Assembly: GCA_948144175.1 (NCBI GenBank)
Contig: CANXME010002304.1
Span: 1 to 64,000 of the forward strand
Source: Closterium sp. NIES-65
Taxonomy: Eukaryota; Streptophyta; Zygnematophyceae; Desmidiales; Closteriaceae
Reading direction: 5' to 3'
Length of the DNA stretch: 64,000 nt
Shown here: positions 30,316 through 40,506 of the stretch, one piece after another
Numbering within the stretch: the first letter of the stretch is position 1
How the letters are laid out: every line of letters starts with the position of its first letter
Program-made: the position numbers and the translations under genes
The notes under the pieces: generated by a model
Told to the model about the DNA's origin: nothing
Seen by the model: the letters and a program-made list of their open reading frames with translations, nothing else
The model's database searches: none

Positions 30316-32392
30316 CTCGGCTTGCCCACTTTTTCACACTCAGTTTGCCCGCTTTCTCACACTCGGTTTGCCCGCTTTCTCACACTCGGTTTGCCCGCTT
30401 TTTCACACTCGGTTTGCCCGCTTTCTCACGCTCAGTTTGCCCACTTTCTCACACTCAGTTTGCCCGCTTTCTCACACTCAGTTTGCCCACTTTTTCACAC
30501 TCAGTTTGCCCGCTTTCTCACACTCAGTTTGCCCGCTTTCTCACACTTGGTTTGCCCGCTTTTTCACACTCGGTTTGCCCGCTTTCTCACACTCGGCTTG
30601 CCCGCTTTCTCACACTTGGCTTGCCCGCCTTCTCACACTCTGCTTGCCCGCCTTCTCACACTCGGCTTGCCCACTTTTTCACACTCAGTTTGCCCGCTTT
30701 CTCACACTTGGTTTGCCCGCTTTCTCACACTCGGTTTGCCCGCTTTTTCACACTCGGTTTGCCCGCTTTCTCACACTCGGCTTGCCCGCCTTCTCACACT
30801 TGGCTTGCCCACTTTCTCACACTCGGCTTGCCCGCCTTTTCACACTCGTTTTGCCCACTTTCTCACACTCGGTTTGCCCGCTTTCTCACACTCGATTTGC
30901 CCACTTTCTCACACTCAGTTTGCCCACTTTCTCACACTCAGTTTGCCCGCTTTCTCACACTCAGTTTGCCCGCTTTTTCACATTTAGTTCGCCCGCTTTC
31001 TCACACTCTGTTTGCCCGCTTTCTCACACTTGGTTTGCCCACTTTTTCACACTTGGTTTGCCCGCTTTCTCACCCTCGGCTTGCCCGCCTTCTCACACTC
31101 GGCTTGCCCGCTTTCTCACACTCGGCTTGCCTGCTTTCTCACACTCGGCTTGCCCGCCTTCTCACACTCTGCTTGCCCGCCTTCTCACACTCGGCTTGCC
31201 CACTTTTTCACACTCAGTTTGCCCGCTTTCTCACACTCGGTTTGCCCGCTTTCTCACCCTCGGCTTGCCCTCCTTCTCACACTCGGCTTGCCCGCTTTCT
31301 CACACTCGGCTTGCTTGCTTTCTCACACTCTGCTTGCCCGCCTTCTCACACTCTGCTTGCCCGCCTTCTCACACTCGGCTTGCCCACTTTTTCACACTCA
31401 GTTTGCCCGCTTTCTCACACTCGCTTTGCCCGCTTTCTCACACTCGGCTTGCCCGCCTTCTCACACTCGGCTTGCCTGCTTTCTCACACTCGGCTTGCCC
31501 GCCTTCTCACACTCTGTTTGCCCGCCTTCTCACACTCGGCTTGCCGGCTTTTTCACACTCAGTTTGCCCGCTTTTTCACACTCGGCTTGCCCGCTTTTCC
31601 ACACTCTGTTTGCCCGCTTTCTTACTTTTGGTTTGCCCACTTTCTCACACTCAGTTTGCCCGCTTTCTCACACTCAGTTTGCCTGCTTTTTCACACTGAG
31701 TTTGCCCGCTTTCTCACAGTCAGTTTGCCCGCTTTCTCACACTCGGTTTGCCCGCTTTTTCACAATTGGTTTGCCCGCTTTCTCACACTCGGCTTGCCCG
31801 CCTTCTCCGACTCGGCTTGCCCGCTTTCTCACACTCGGCTTGCCCGCTTTCTCGCACTTGGCTTGCCTGCCTTCTCACACTCGACTTGCCCGCCTTCTGA
31901 CACTCAGCTTGCCCACTTTTTCACACTCAGTTTGCTCGCTTTCTCACACTCAGTTTGCCCGCTTTCTCACACTCAGTTTGCCCGCTTTTTCACACTCGGT
32001 TTGCCCGCTTTCTCACACTCGGCTTGCGCGCCTCCTCACACTCGGCTTGCCCGCTTTCTCACACTCGGCTTGCCCGCTTTCTCATGCTCGGCTTGCTCGC
32101 CTTCTCACACTCGGCTTGCCCGCTTTCTCACACTCGGCTTGCTTACTTTCTCACACTCGGCTTGCCCGCCTTCTCACACCCGGCTTGCCCGCCTTCTCAC
32201 ACTCGGTTTGCCCGCTTTCTCACACTCTGCTTGCCCGCTTTCTATCATTCGGCTTGCCCACTTCTCACACTCGGCTTGCCCGCCTTCTCACACTCTGCTT
32301 GCCCGCCTTCTCACATTTGGCTTGCCCGCTTTCTCACACTCCGCTTGCCCGCTTTCTCACATTCGGCTTGCCAGCCTTCTCACACACGGCGG
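30316..32392. repeat. 23-bp minisatellite, about 90 copies
   Basis: Unit CTCGGTTTGCCCGCTTTCTCACA and variants (CGG/CAG/TGG, TTT/CTT, GCTTTC/GCCTTC). Since 23 is not a multiple of 3, all three plus frames are open for long stretches. Each reads the same 23-residue cycle (pieces such as CPLSHTRFARFLTLG and LPAFSHS). No start, signal or other evidence supports translation. The first copy abuts the E3 3' LTR. Confidence 0.95.
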
Positions 32393-33440
32393 CCCGCCGA
32401 AGTCCATTCGAGCCCGCCCCCTACCCTCTCTTCTCTTTTCTTCCGTTCTCTTCCCTATCCTTCTCTTTCGTCCCTTCCCTTCGCATCCTATCCTTTTAAT
32501 TCCGTTTCATTGCTTTTCCCCCCTTCTATTGCCCCTCCCTTCCCATATTCCCTTCCCTTTCCAACAGTTTCATTCCGCTACCCTCCTTTCCCTCCTCTTC
32601 CCTTCCCTCCATTCCATTCTTGTCCCTCCCTTTCCATTTCCGTCCCTCTCCTTTCCCTTCACAACAATTTACCCTTCTTTCTTGCCTTCAATCTCCCCCT
32701 CGCCCATCAGTTTCCCCCCTCCTTGCCCTCAGTTTCCCCCCTCCTTTCCTTCAATTTCCCCCCTCCTTGCCCTCAGTTTCCCCCCTCCTTGACCCTCAGT
32801 TTCCCCCCGCCTTGCCCTCAGTTTCTCCACCCCCCCTCTTGGCCCTCAGATTCCCACCTCCTTGTCCTGAATTTCCCCCCTCCTTGCCCTTAGTTTCCCT
32901 CCCCCCCCCCCCCTTGCCCTCAGTTTCCCCTCTCCTTGCCCTTAGTTTCCCCTCTCCTTGCCCTCAGTTTCCCTCCCCTCCCCTTGCCCTTCAGTTTCCT
33001 CCCTCCTTGCCCTCGGTTTCCCCTCCCCTTGCCCTCATTTTCCACCCTTCTTGGCCTCAGCTCCCCCCCTCCTTGCCCTCAGTTTCAACTCTCCTTGCCC
33101 TCAATTTCTACCCTCCTTTCCCTCAGTTTCTCCCCTACTTGCCCTCAGTTTCCCCCCTTGCCTCGTTCCACTACTGTTTTCCTGTGCTTCCACATGATTC
33201 CCATCATTTTCCACCAATTCTAACCCTGTCTTCTCCCCCCTGCTTGGGCTTGTTCCGTCTTGCTCGCCCTCGTTCCAACCACCCCCGTTCCGACTGTTTT
33301 CCCACTCTTTCTCTCGTCCTTGTTCCCTTAAATCTCTCACCCCTTGTGAAGGGTAGGGAAGGGAAGATTCTCCTTCCCTCCTCTTGTTCACCCCTCCTTT
33401 CTCCCTTGTTCCCTTTCTCTTTCACCCCTTATGAAGGGTA
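32393..33440. repeat. polypyrimidine tract with decayed 20-25-bp repeats
   Basis: About 1 kb, overwhelmingly C and T on the plus strand. At 32700-33160 a degenerate TTTCCCCCCTCCTTGCCCTC unit recurs many times. The frames across it are composition artefacts. Confidence 0.85.
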
Positions 33441-33683
33441 GGTGCTTACAGACTGTAACCTACCCCCCTTGCTTGCCTGCTTACACTCTGTCTGTTCACC
33501 TCTCCATAGCAAGGCAATCCGGAGAGCACAACTGGAAGGACATCCCTCTCCTTGAGTGCTGCCCTTGGCAACATGTTGGAACCAAAGACCAGTCATTTTT
33601 TTATTAAAGCTTGTGTGTGCTGGTGCCCCGAGTGTACCTATTGTATCAATCCATCCACCAGCATTTTAGACTGGGTAATTATT
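33441..33683. other. host flank of E4, no gene seen
   Basis: Ordinary mixed-composition DNA ending at the E4 TSD ATTAT (33679-33683). Confidence 0.4.
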
Positions 33684-33809
33684 GAGAAGAAACGAGAATG
33701 AATGAACTATGGATGAACTGGGTACAAGTACTAACCCTAATTGGGTTGTACCCCTTATGGGCTAACCCACTATAGCCTACACAATATGCACAAGCTATAT
33801 GTTCTGACA
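33684..33809 (-). repeat. E4 3' LTR
   Basis: 126 bp. Adjacent at 33810-33832 is the polypurine-tract hairpin (CCCCCA/TGGGGG), then the conserved 3' block shared by the family. Confidence 0.95.
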
Positions 33810-34013
33810 CACCCCCATAGGCAAAGTGGGGGAGAACAAGGGGTCATAATACCAGTCAAGCAAAGCAAAGCAAGCTCAGGGTGGATCACAAAGTCACCAC
33901 ACATTCCGAGCACAAGTTCAAGGCCACAAGGCTAGTTCACATGCAGGAGTACATATATATAAAAGGCTAGACAAGCAAGAGCAAGAGTATATACATGCAA
34001 CAGTACAAGCAAC

Positions 34014-35445
34014 GTCAAGAGGTGAGCAAGTGAGGCAAGACAGGCACAAGACCCAGCTGAGTGCAGAAGCGCTAATGATCACAAGGCGCAAGTGCCTTAG
34101 TGAAGACATCAGCAGTGTTGGCCTCAGAGGCCACGTACGCAAGCCGCAGCTGTCCACGCTGCTGAAGCTCAGAAGCAAGGAAGTAGCGAAGAGCAATGTG
34201 CTTTGTTCAGTGCTCCAGTCTCTGCTCTCAACACAAGGCCAGCATGGCCTTGTTGTCTACGTACAGGACTGGAGGAGAACGAGGCGGCTCTCCAAGGTCG
34301 GTCAGCAGGTAGCTGAGCAAGCGAAGCTCCTGTGCGGCCATGGCCCCGACGTAGATCTCAGCCTCACAACTCGAGCCGGGAACAGAAGACGAGCGAGTAG
34401 CCCGCCACGAAATAGAGCCGGAGCCAAGGCTGAAGGTGTAACCCTCTGACGACCGCTGCGTAGCCTGGTCGTCAGCCCAAGAAGCGTCCACGTGCCCAGT
34501 GAGGACCACTGGACTCTGCCCTCCAAGCACTAGCCCCATGCCCGACGTACTGCACAAGTAGCGCAACACCCTCTTCGCTGCAGCCATGTGCTCTGGTCGG
34601 TGTCTCCCAGGAGCAACATAGCGTGCAAGAATGCTAAGAGGGTATGCAAGGTCAGGTCGTGTGCACGTCATCAGGTACATGAGGCAGCCAACAAGCTCTG
34701 GATACGGGCCACTCGACTCTACGGACTCATCCGAAGGCAGAGCTGAGAGTGAGTGGCGAGTAGGAAGAGGAGTGGCCTGAGGCGAGGAGCACGTGAAGCC
34801 GAAGCGCTGAAGGACCTGCTGCACCATGTGTGACTGAGTCAAGGTAATGGTGCGGCGTGCTCTGTCCCGGGTGATCCGCAAGCCAAGGTAGCTGCGCAGT
34901 TCACCCAGGTCAGTGCACGTGTGTCTCTTCTGCAGCTTGGACTTCACATGGGCGAGTCCAGCAGTGTCAGCAGTGGCAAAGACCAAGTCGTCGACGTACA
35001 CGAGGATGTAGAACGGCGGCAGAGAGGTGTCGGTGCGCAAAAACAGCGACGGGTCGGCAGTAGAAGGACCAAACCCAAGAGCCGCAAGCGTAGTCCTCAA
35101 TGTGTCGTGCCACTCATGTGGCGCCTGGCGGAGACCGTAGACTGGACGCCGGAGACTCCACTAGGTACTAGGAGGGAAAGACCCAGTGAAGCCTGGTGGG
35201 AGGCGCAGCCAGATCTCCTCGTGCAGGCTGCCCTGCAAAAAAGCTGTGCTAAAGTCAAGAGAGTGCAGCTCGTAGTCACGGTGAGCAGCAACGTGCAGCA
35301 GAACTTGAAGAGTGGTCATCTTCAGGGTGGGGGAGAAGGTCTGAAAGTAGTCAACTCCCTGCCGCTGACTGAAGCCACGAGCCACGTAACGCGCCTTGAA
35401 GACAGGCGGAGAACCCGGCGGCCGCTTCACCCTGAAGATCCACAT
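34014..35445 (-). pseudogene. pol: E4 RT and RNase H
   Basis: The RT palm is intact in motif (MWIFRVKRPPG, DFSTAFLQGSL, ILVYVDDLVFATAD). A stop interrupts it at about 35161-35163. RNase H shows HVDASWADDQATQRSSEGYT, SSCEAEIYVGAMAAQEL and YVDNKAMLALC. Two CGA-to-TGA changes follow within nine codons (near 34205-34230), where E5 reads REQRLEHR. The C-terminus ends LLTS* at 34014. The YVDD suggests RT was lost through its surroundings rather than its active site. Confidence 0.85.
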
Positions 35446-36920
35446 GCCACTGACGATGTTCGCCCCAGGGGGGGGGACAGCATCAACGTAGGTGCCTGTG
35501 GACTTCTAGGAAGCCATCTCTGCATCCATAGCTGCCTGCCACTGAGAGGAGTAGGGACCCTCTATCGCCTCCGCGTAAGAGCGCGGAGTCGGGATGTCAA
35601 GTGCATCCGGGTCTCCCTCAGGGGTAAGCAGTACGGACACGAGATGAGCTGAAGCAGCTGCCAGACACTAGAACTCCTCCTGCCTGTCCTCAAGGACGTC
35701 CGTGCCAAGAGCACACTCACCCCCGACGGACGGAGGACAGACAGACTCAGACTCAGCGACAAGACAAGCCACGTAGTCTAGGCGACAGCGAGCAGCAAAG
35801 TGGACGAGCGCAGCAGCTAGGGCAGACGCAGCAGTGGACTCAAAAGAAGGGTCAGTGACGACAGTAGCAAGGAGACGCGTGACAGTAGGACAGGTGGCAG
35901 GAAGAGAGTCCGACTCCGGGTCGGTAAGAGTAGGAAGAGAGGACTCAGGAGGAGAAGGCAAAGGGGCACGCAGAGGAGCAGTGGAGGGACGCAAAGACAT
36001 CCGGTGCGTGACAGGGACAGGAGGAGGACGCTGACGCGAACCACGACCACTAGTGAGAGCAGCACCGATAGGCGACGCAGGGCGGGAAGCAGGCTCACGA
36101 CGCTCAGTAAGACCTCCAGTAGGACCAGCGTAGGGAGAAGGAGCAGGCAAAGGGGAGGTATGCTGCAACTGTAACTGTGACAGGACAGGCTGTGGACACT
36201 CTAAGGGAGGAGGAGGACCAGTAGAAGGTGGAAGACCAAGAACCTGCTGGAGGAGCGGAACAAAGTACGGGCGCGGCCGCGTGGCGACGCCAGAAGCAGC
36301 AGCGACAGCACCAGCACCCTCAGCAGGAGCACTCGCTCCAGCAGCACCTCCAGCAGCTCCAGAACCTCCAACAGCACCAGGAGCACCCCCAGCAGGACGG
36401 CCAGCGGGAGTCGTAGCGCCAACATCCTCAGTAGGACTAGCTCCATTCGAACCCGCAGGCCCAGCAGCTCCAGTACTCCGTGTACGAGCACCCCCGGGAC
36501 CCGCGACCGTAGAACCCTCAGTAGCTGAAGAACCTCAAGCACCAGTAGTACGGCGCTAGTGCCGGGCAAACCACTCGCACAGCTCCTATAGAGAGAGCGG
36601 CTCCCGGCCAGACGAAGCACCCGGAGAACCTCCAGTTGGAGCACCTCCAGGCGGAGCACCTCCAGGCTCAGCACCCCCAGGTGTAACACGCCCAGGCTCA
36701 GCACCCCCAGGCGTAGCACCTCACGGCTCAGCACCCCCAGATGTAGCACCTCCAGGCTCAGCACCCCCAGGCGTAGCACCCTCCGGCTCAGCACCCCCAG
36801 ACGTAGCACCCCCAGGCTCAGCACCCCCAAGCTCAGCACCCCTAGGCTCCGCACCCCCAGGTCCAGCACCCCCAGACTCAGTACCCCCAGGCTCAGCACC
36901 CTCAGCAGCACCACAGTCAT
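35446..36920 (-). pseudogene. E4 integrase-RT linker
   Basis: GGAEP/GGATS pentapeptide repeats (about 36640-36910 on plus) end in a TGA near 36720. REPLSL*ELCEWFARH follows, a decayed form of the LREWFA motif, then a Gly/Ala/Pro-rich stretch. A second linker (SPLPAPSPYAGPTGGLTERR ... GRGSRQRPPPVP) leads to a conserved region before RT (ALVHFAARCRLDYVACLVAE ... GDPDALDIPTPRSYAEA). Several stops. Confidence 0.75.
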
Positions 36921-37541
36921 TAGTGACCTTGACAGGCTCGACTGCGTCTACCTGGGACACACCTGAAGGGGCGGGACCCTGAGGGGGGAGGGAGTCTACC
37001 TGGGGGGGACCTAGTACAAGGAAGAGCGGGGGTGGGGGGAGGGACGGAGTGCGGTAGGGGAAGAGGCGGTAGTAGGGGATCGACTCGTCAAAGGTGACGT
37101 CCTGGGAGGACAGAACATGTTGAGAGGTGGGGTGGTAGAACTGCCACCCAGGCGCGTCAGGGGGAAACCCCACGAAGACGCAAGGAGCAGCACGAGGGGA
37201 CAGCTTGTCCGCAGACAAGACGCGGACAAACGCCCGAAATCCCCAGACTCGGAACGCCGACGCATCGCCAACCTTCCCCGTCCACAGCAAGGCTGGGGAG
37301 GTCTCCGGCCTGGAGACCCTGGGGTGGAGGTTGATCCGATGCGCCGCGTACCTCACCGCAAACGGCCACAGAAAATGGGGGGCAGCCGCATGCATCATAG
37401 ACGTACGAGCGACGTCCATGACCATGCCAATGCGGCGCTCAGCAATCCCATTTTGCTGCGGGGAGTCCGGAAGCGTGAAGGTCTGACAGATGCCACGTGC
37501 GCGACAGTAGGCTCTCAGAAGGTCAGAGGAAAACTCTCCAC
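36921..37541 (-). pseudogene. E4 integrase, part after the E5 insertion
   Basis: Resumes immediately after SDRGG with EFSSDLLRAYCRARGICQTF, then SPQQNGIAERRIGMVMDVAR carrying the catalytic Glu, and the usual copia integrase tail to FDESIPYYRLFPYR. Open to the linker. E5 separates it from the first two DDE acids by about 7 kb. Confidence 0.85.
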
Positions 37542-37673
37542 TGTCAAACATTATATATGTTCTGCTTGTGTAGGCTACAGTGGGTTAGCCTATAGGGGGT
37601 ACACAATTCTAGGGTTTCCTACTTGTACTCATTTCACTGCTAGTTCATTCATTCCTGTTCGCTTATTCTCTCA
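37542..37673 (+). repeat. E5 5' LTR
   Basis: 132 bp, TGTCAAAC...CTCTCA. It includes TTATATAT near 37551, a possible TATA box. Identical to 44361-44492. Confidence 0.95.
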
Positions 37674-37766
37674 TGGTATCGAGCAGGTTCCCCTGTGGGA
37701 ACTGTTCGTAGGGCCCACCACCGCTACCTCTTAACCTTTTTTTTCCTGCCCGGAGCGCGCTCCGGG
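37674..37766 (+). other. E5 PBS and leader stem-loops
   Basis: PBS TGGTATCGAGC at 37674. Hairpin GTTCCC-CTGT-GGGAAC at 37687-37702, a T8 run near 37737-37744, then the perfect palindrome CCCGGAGCGCGCTCCGGG at 37749-37766. Same order as in E1. Confidence 0.8.
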
Positions 37767-37789
37767 CCCTAGTACCTCTTTTTTTCGAT

Positions 37790-38330
37790 CTGCCCTAGTG
37801 CTCTGAAGGCCGCCCGCCCTAGCGCCCGAGCGCCGCCGCCCTTGCGCCCTGACGGCCGCCCGCCCTAGTGCCCTGACGGCCGCCCGCTCTAGCGCCCGAA
37901 CGCCGCCCGCCCTAGCGCCCTGACGGCCGCCCGCCCTAGCGCCCTGACGGCCGCCCGCCCTAGCGCCTGAGCGCCGCCCGCCCTAGCGCCCGAGCGCCGC
38001 CCGCCCTAGCGCCCTGACGGCCGCCCGCCCTAGCGCCCGAGCGCCGCCCGCCCTAGCGCCCGAGCGCCGCCCGCCCTAGCGCCCTGACGGCCGCCCGCCC
38101 TAGCGCCCGTGCGCCGCTCGCCCTAGCGCCCGAGTGCCGCCCGCCCTTGCGCCCTTACGGCCGCCCGCCCTGACGCCTGAGCGCAGCCCGCCCTAGCGCC
38201 CTGACGGCCGCCCGCTCTGACGCCTGAGCGCCGCCCGTCGTCGCCCCAGCGCCCTAGCGCCCGACGCCCGCGAGCCGCCCGTCGCAGCCGCCCGTAAGCT
38301 GCCTGTACGCCGCCCGCCGAGCCGCCCGTG
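37790..38330 (+). repeat. E5 GC-rich tandem-repeat leader
   Basis: Units such as CGCCCGCCCTAGCGCCC with TGACGGC or GAGCGC variants, about 20-23 bp, more than 15 copies. The downstream 38330-38860 is also GC-rich with GAGCCGCC units. It holds no recognisable gag. Confidence 0.85.
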
Positions 38331-38892
38331 CACCCGCCCAGCGTGAGCCGCCCACGACCGCCCAGGCTGCCGTCCCCTTCTACCGGCCCCGCAACTGCAC
38401 CTGCTGGCCCCGCCGCTGCACCTACCGGCCCCCACCACCCACCCCCCCCTTTTCCCGTCGCCCGTCGCGGCTCCTTCGGGGGCCGCAGCAGAGGGGTGGC
38501 AGGTGTGTGGCCTCCTCTGCTTCTCCTCCTCCTTCATCGCTCACCTGCAGCAACCGAGCCGCCCCACCGCTGAGCCGCCCTGTCGCCGAGCCACCGGGTC
38601 GCTGAGCTGCTGAGCTGCAGTTGCTGCCGAGCCGCCCTGCCGCCGAGCCGCCGAGTCACCGAGCTGCTGAGCTGCAGTTGCTGCCGAGCCGCCTTGCCGC
38701 CGAGCCGCCCGAGTCGCCCGAGCCGCCGAGCCGCCGAGCTGCCGAGCCGCTGAGTCGCCGAGCCTACTCTTCCCACCACTGGTGAGCTCTTGCCCTGCTA
38801 GCACGCTGCGCGTCGCCTGCTTGCCTGCCTGCCTGCCTTTTGGCTTGCCTGGCTGCCTGCCTTCCTGCTGCTAGTCCTGCTCCTGCTTCTAC

Positions 38893-40506
38893 TTGCGGAG
38901 CCAGATGCAGCCCCAGCGACGCCTGCGTGAGTCCCTCACGCCCCAGCAGCTGCGTGAGTGGTACGCTGGTTGGGGCTGTAGGGGTGGCGACGCTACTCCT
39001 ACTTCCACTCCTGCTGCTTCTACTCGTGGTGGCGGCCAGATGCAGCTCCCGCGACCCTCTCGCGTGTCTCTCACGCCTCGCCAGCTTCGTGAGTGGTACG
39101 CTCAGAGTGGAGGGTCTCTCAGTTCTGTTCGCTGCTCTTACGTGATTCGCACTGGTACTCGGACTGGTCAGCCTTGTGGGACACGTAGTCATACACTGTC
39201 CCGCTGCTTCGCCCGTCTGAGCGACGCCTGGCGTACCGTGTTTAGCGACGAGGCTGAGCTTCCCGACTGGGTGGAGTTGCTTAGGCAGAGGGTAGATATA
39301 TATGCTCTTGACTATGATGCTATTCTCACTGCCATGTATGCATTGCCTACTAGTGCTGACCATGCCGGTCACCTGTGCGTTCCGCCTGACCCAGGTATAG
39401 GACCTGCTGTTCTAGCTACTGGTGAGGCTGCTGCTCTGGGTGCTAGTGAGTCTCCTGCTCCAGGTACAGGTGCGGCTGCTGCTCTAGGTGCTAGTGAGTC
39501 TGCTTCCTCAGGTGCGGGTGAGGCTGCGCTCTCAGGTACCGCGTTGGCTTCGACCTCCCTCACCTTTACACTTGACTCTGGGGCTTCTCGCTCCTTCTTT
39601 CGGGACCGCACCACACTCACGCCGCTTGGTCGGCCGGTTGCTGTCTCCCTGGCTGACCCCTCTTGGGGTCCTGTCCTCGCTCACTTCTCCACTGTCCTCC
39701 CGTGTCCGGCTGCCCCCTCGGGCACCCTGTCTGGCCTGTACCTCCCCTCATTCTCGACGAACTTGGTGAGTGGTGCAGACCTACAGGATGCGGGGGTTCA
39801 CCAGTTCACTCCTGCGAGTCAGCGGGTGACCCACTGCACGGACGCACGCACAGGCCGGCACCTGGCCACGTTCTCGCGTCGGCCGGGGTCGAGCCTCTAC
39901 ACCCTGACCACTGAGTCTCCTCCTGTCCCCGCGTCCGGTCAGGTAGCAGCGTCGGGTCAGGTGTTTGCTGCTGCGTCCAGGTCTGGTCCTGAGTCTGCCC
40001 CCTGTTCGTGTCGCCTCCTGTCTTACGAGACTCTCCTGTGGCACCACCGTCTAGGCCACCCCTCCTTGCCCCGTCTTCGGGGCATGGCTTCCCGTGTCCT
40101 TGTCTCTGGTCTTCCCCAGTCTCTCCCTCCCCTTCCTTCGGGACCAGGACCTTCCTGTGTCCCCTGTGTCGAGGGGCGCCTCAGGGCTGCTCCTCACTCC
40201 TCCCAGTTTCCCCCGACAGAGGCTCCTCTGCAGACGCTTCACATGGACGTGTGGGGCCCGGCCCCCGTCCGTGGGCAGGGTCACGAGCGCTACTTCCTGT
40301 TGGTGGTTGACGACTACTCGCGTTACACCTCAGTCTTCCCCTTGCGCAGCAAGGGTGCTGTCACTGAGGTGCTGATCGACTGGATCCGCGAGGCTCGTCT
40401 CCAGCTCAGGAGGAGCTTCGGCTCGGACTTTCCTGTTCTGCGTCTGCACTCTGACCGAGGTGGGGAGTTCTCCTCTCGCCTTCTGCGAGACTACTGTCGT
40501 GCATAG
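38893..40506 (+). CDS. E5 Gag C-terminus, protease, GAG-pre-integrase, integrase first half
   Basis: The first ATG in frame is 38905. The LREWYA motif occurs twice (38950, 39084). The unusual knuckle C-X13-C-X4-H-X4-C (CSYVIRTGTRTGQPC ... HTLSRC) is at 39133-39207, followed by FARLSDAWR. Protease has an intact LDSGASRSFF. GAG-pre-integrase has WHHRLGHPSLPRL and CVPCVEGR. Integrase contributes LHMDVWGPAPVRGQ and LRLHSDRGGEFSS, two DDE acids. The frame ends at TAG 40504-40506. The capsid domain of the family is absent upstream. Confidence 0.9.
   Translation: MRSQMQPQRRLRESLTPQQLREWYAGWGCRGGDATPTSTPAASTRGGGQMQLPRPSRVSLTPRQLREWYAQSGGSLSSVRCSYVIRTGTRTGQPCGTRSHTLSRCFARLSDAWRTVFSDEAELPDWVELLRQRVDIYALDYDAILTAMYALPTSADHAGHLCVPPDPGIGPAVLATGEAAALGASESPAPGTGAAAALGASESASSGAGEAALSGTALASTSLTFTLDSGASRSFFRDRTTLTPLGRPVAVSLADPSWGPVLAHFSTVLPCPAAPSGTLSGLYLPSFSTNLVSGADLQDAGVHQFTPASQRVTHCTDARTGRHLATFSRRPGSSLYTLTTESPPVPASGQVAASGQVFAAASRSGPESAPCSCRLLSYETLLWHHRLGHPSLPRLRGMASRVLVSGLPQSLPPLPSGPGPSCVPCVEGRLRAAPHSSQFPPTEAPLQTLHMDVWGPAPVRGQGHERYFLLVVDDYSRYTSVFPLRSKGAVTEVLIDWIREARLQLRRSFGSDFPVLRLHSDRGGEFSSRLLRDYCRA

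Noticed and set aside
30296..32792. Three large repeat-protein ORFs in the 23-bp minisatellite
   Set aside because: All three frames are open because of the unit; the apparent start MTDPEQHS comes from the E3 LTR end. Not annotated as genes.
40504..40506. TAG read as a sense codon (alternative genetic code)
   Set aside because: Other elements carry TAA and TGA as well as TAG, and E8 and E3 TAGs replace CAG-like positions, which fits ordinary nonsense mutation.
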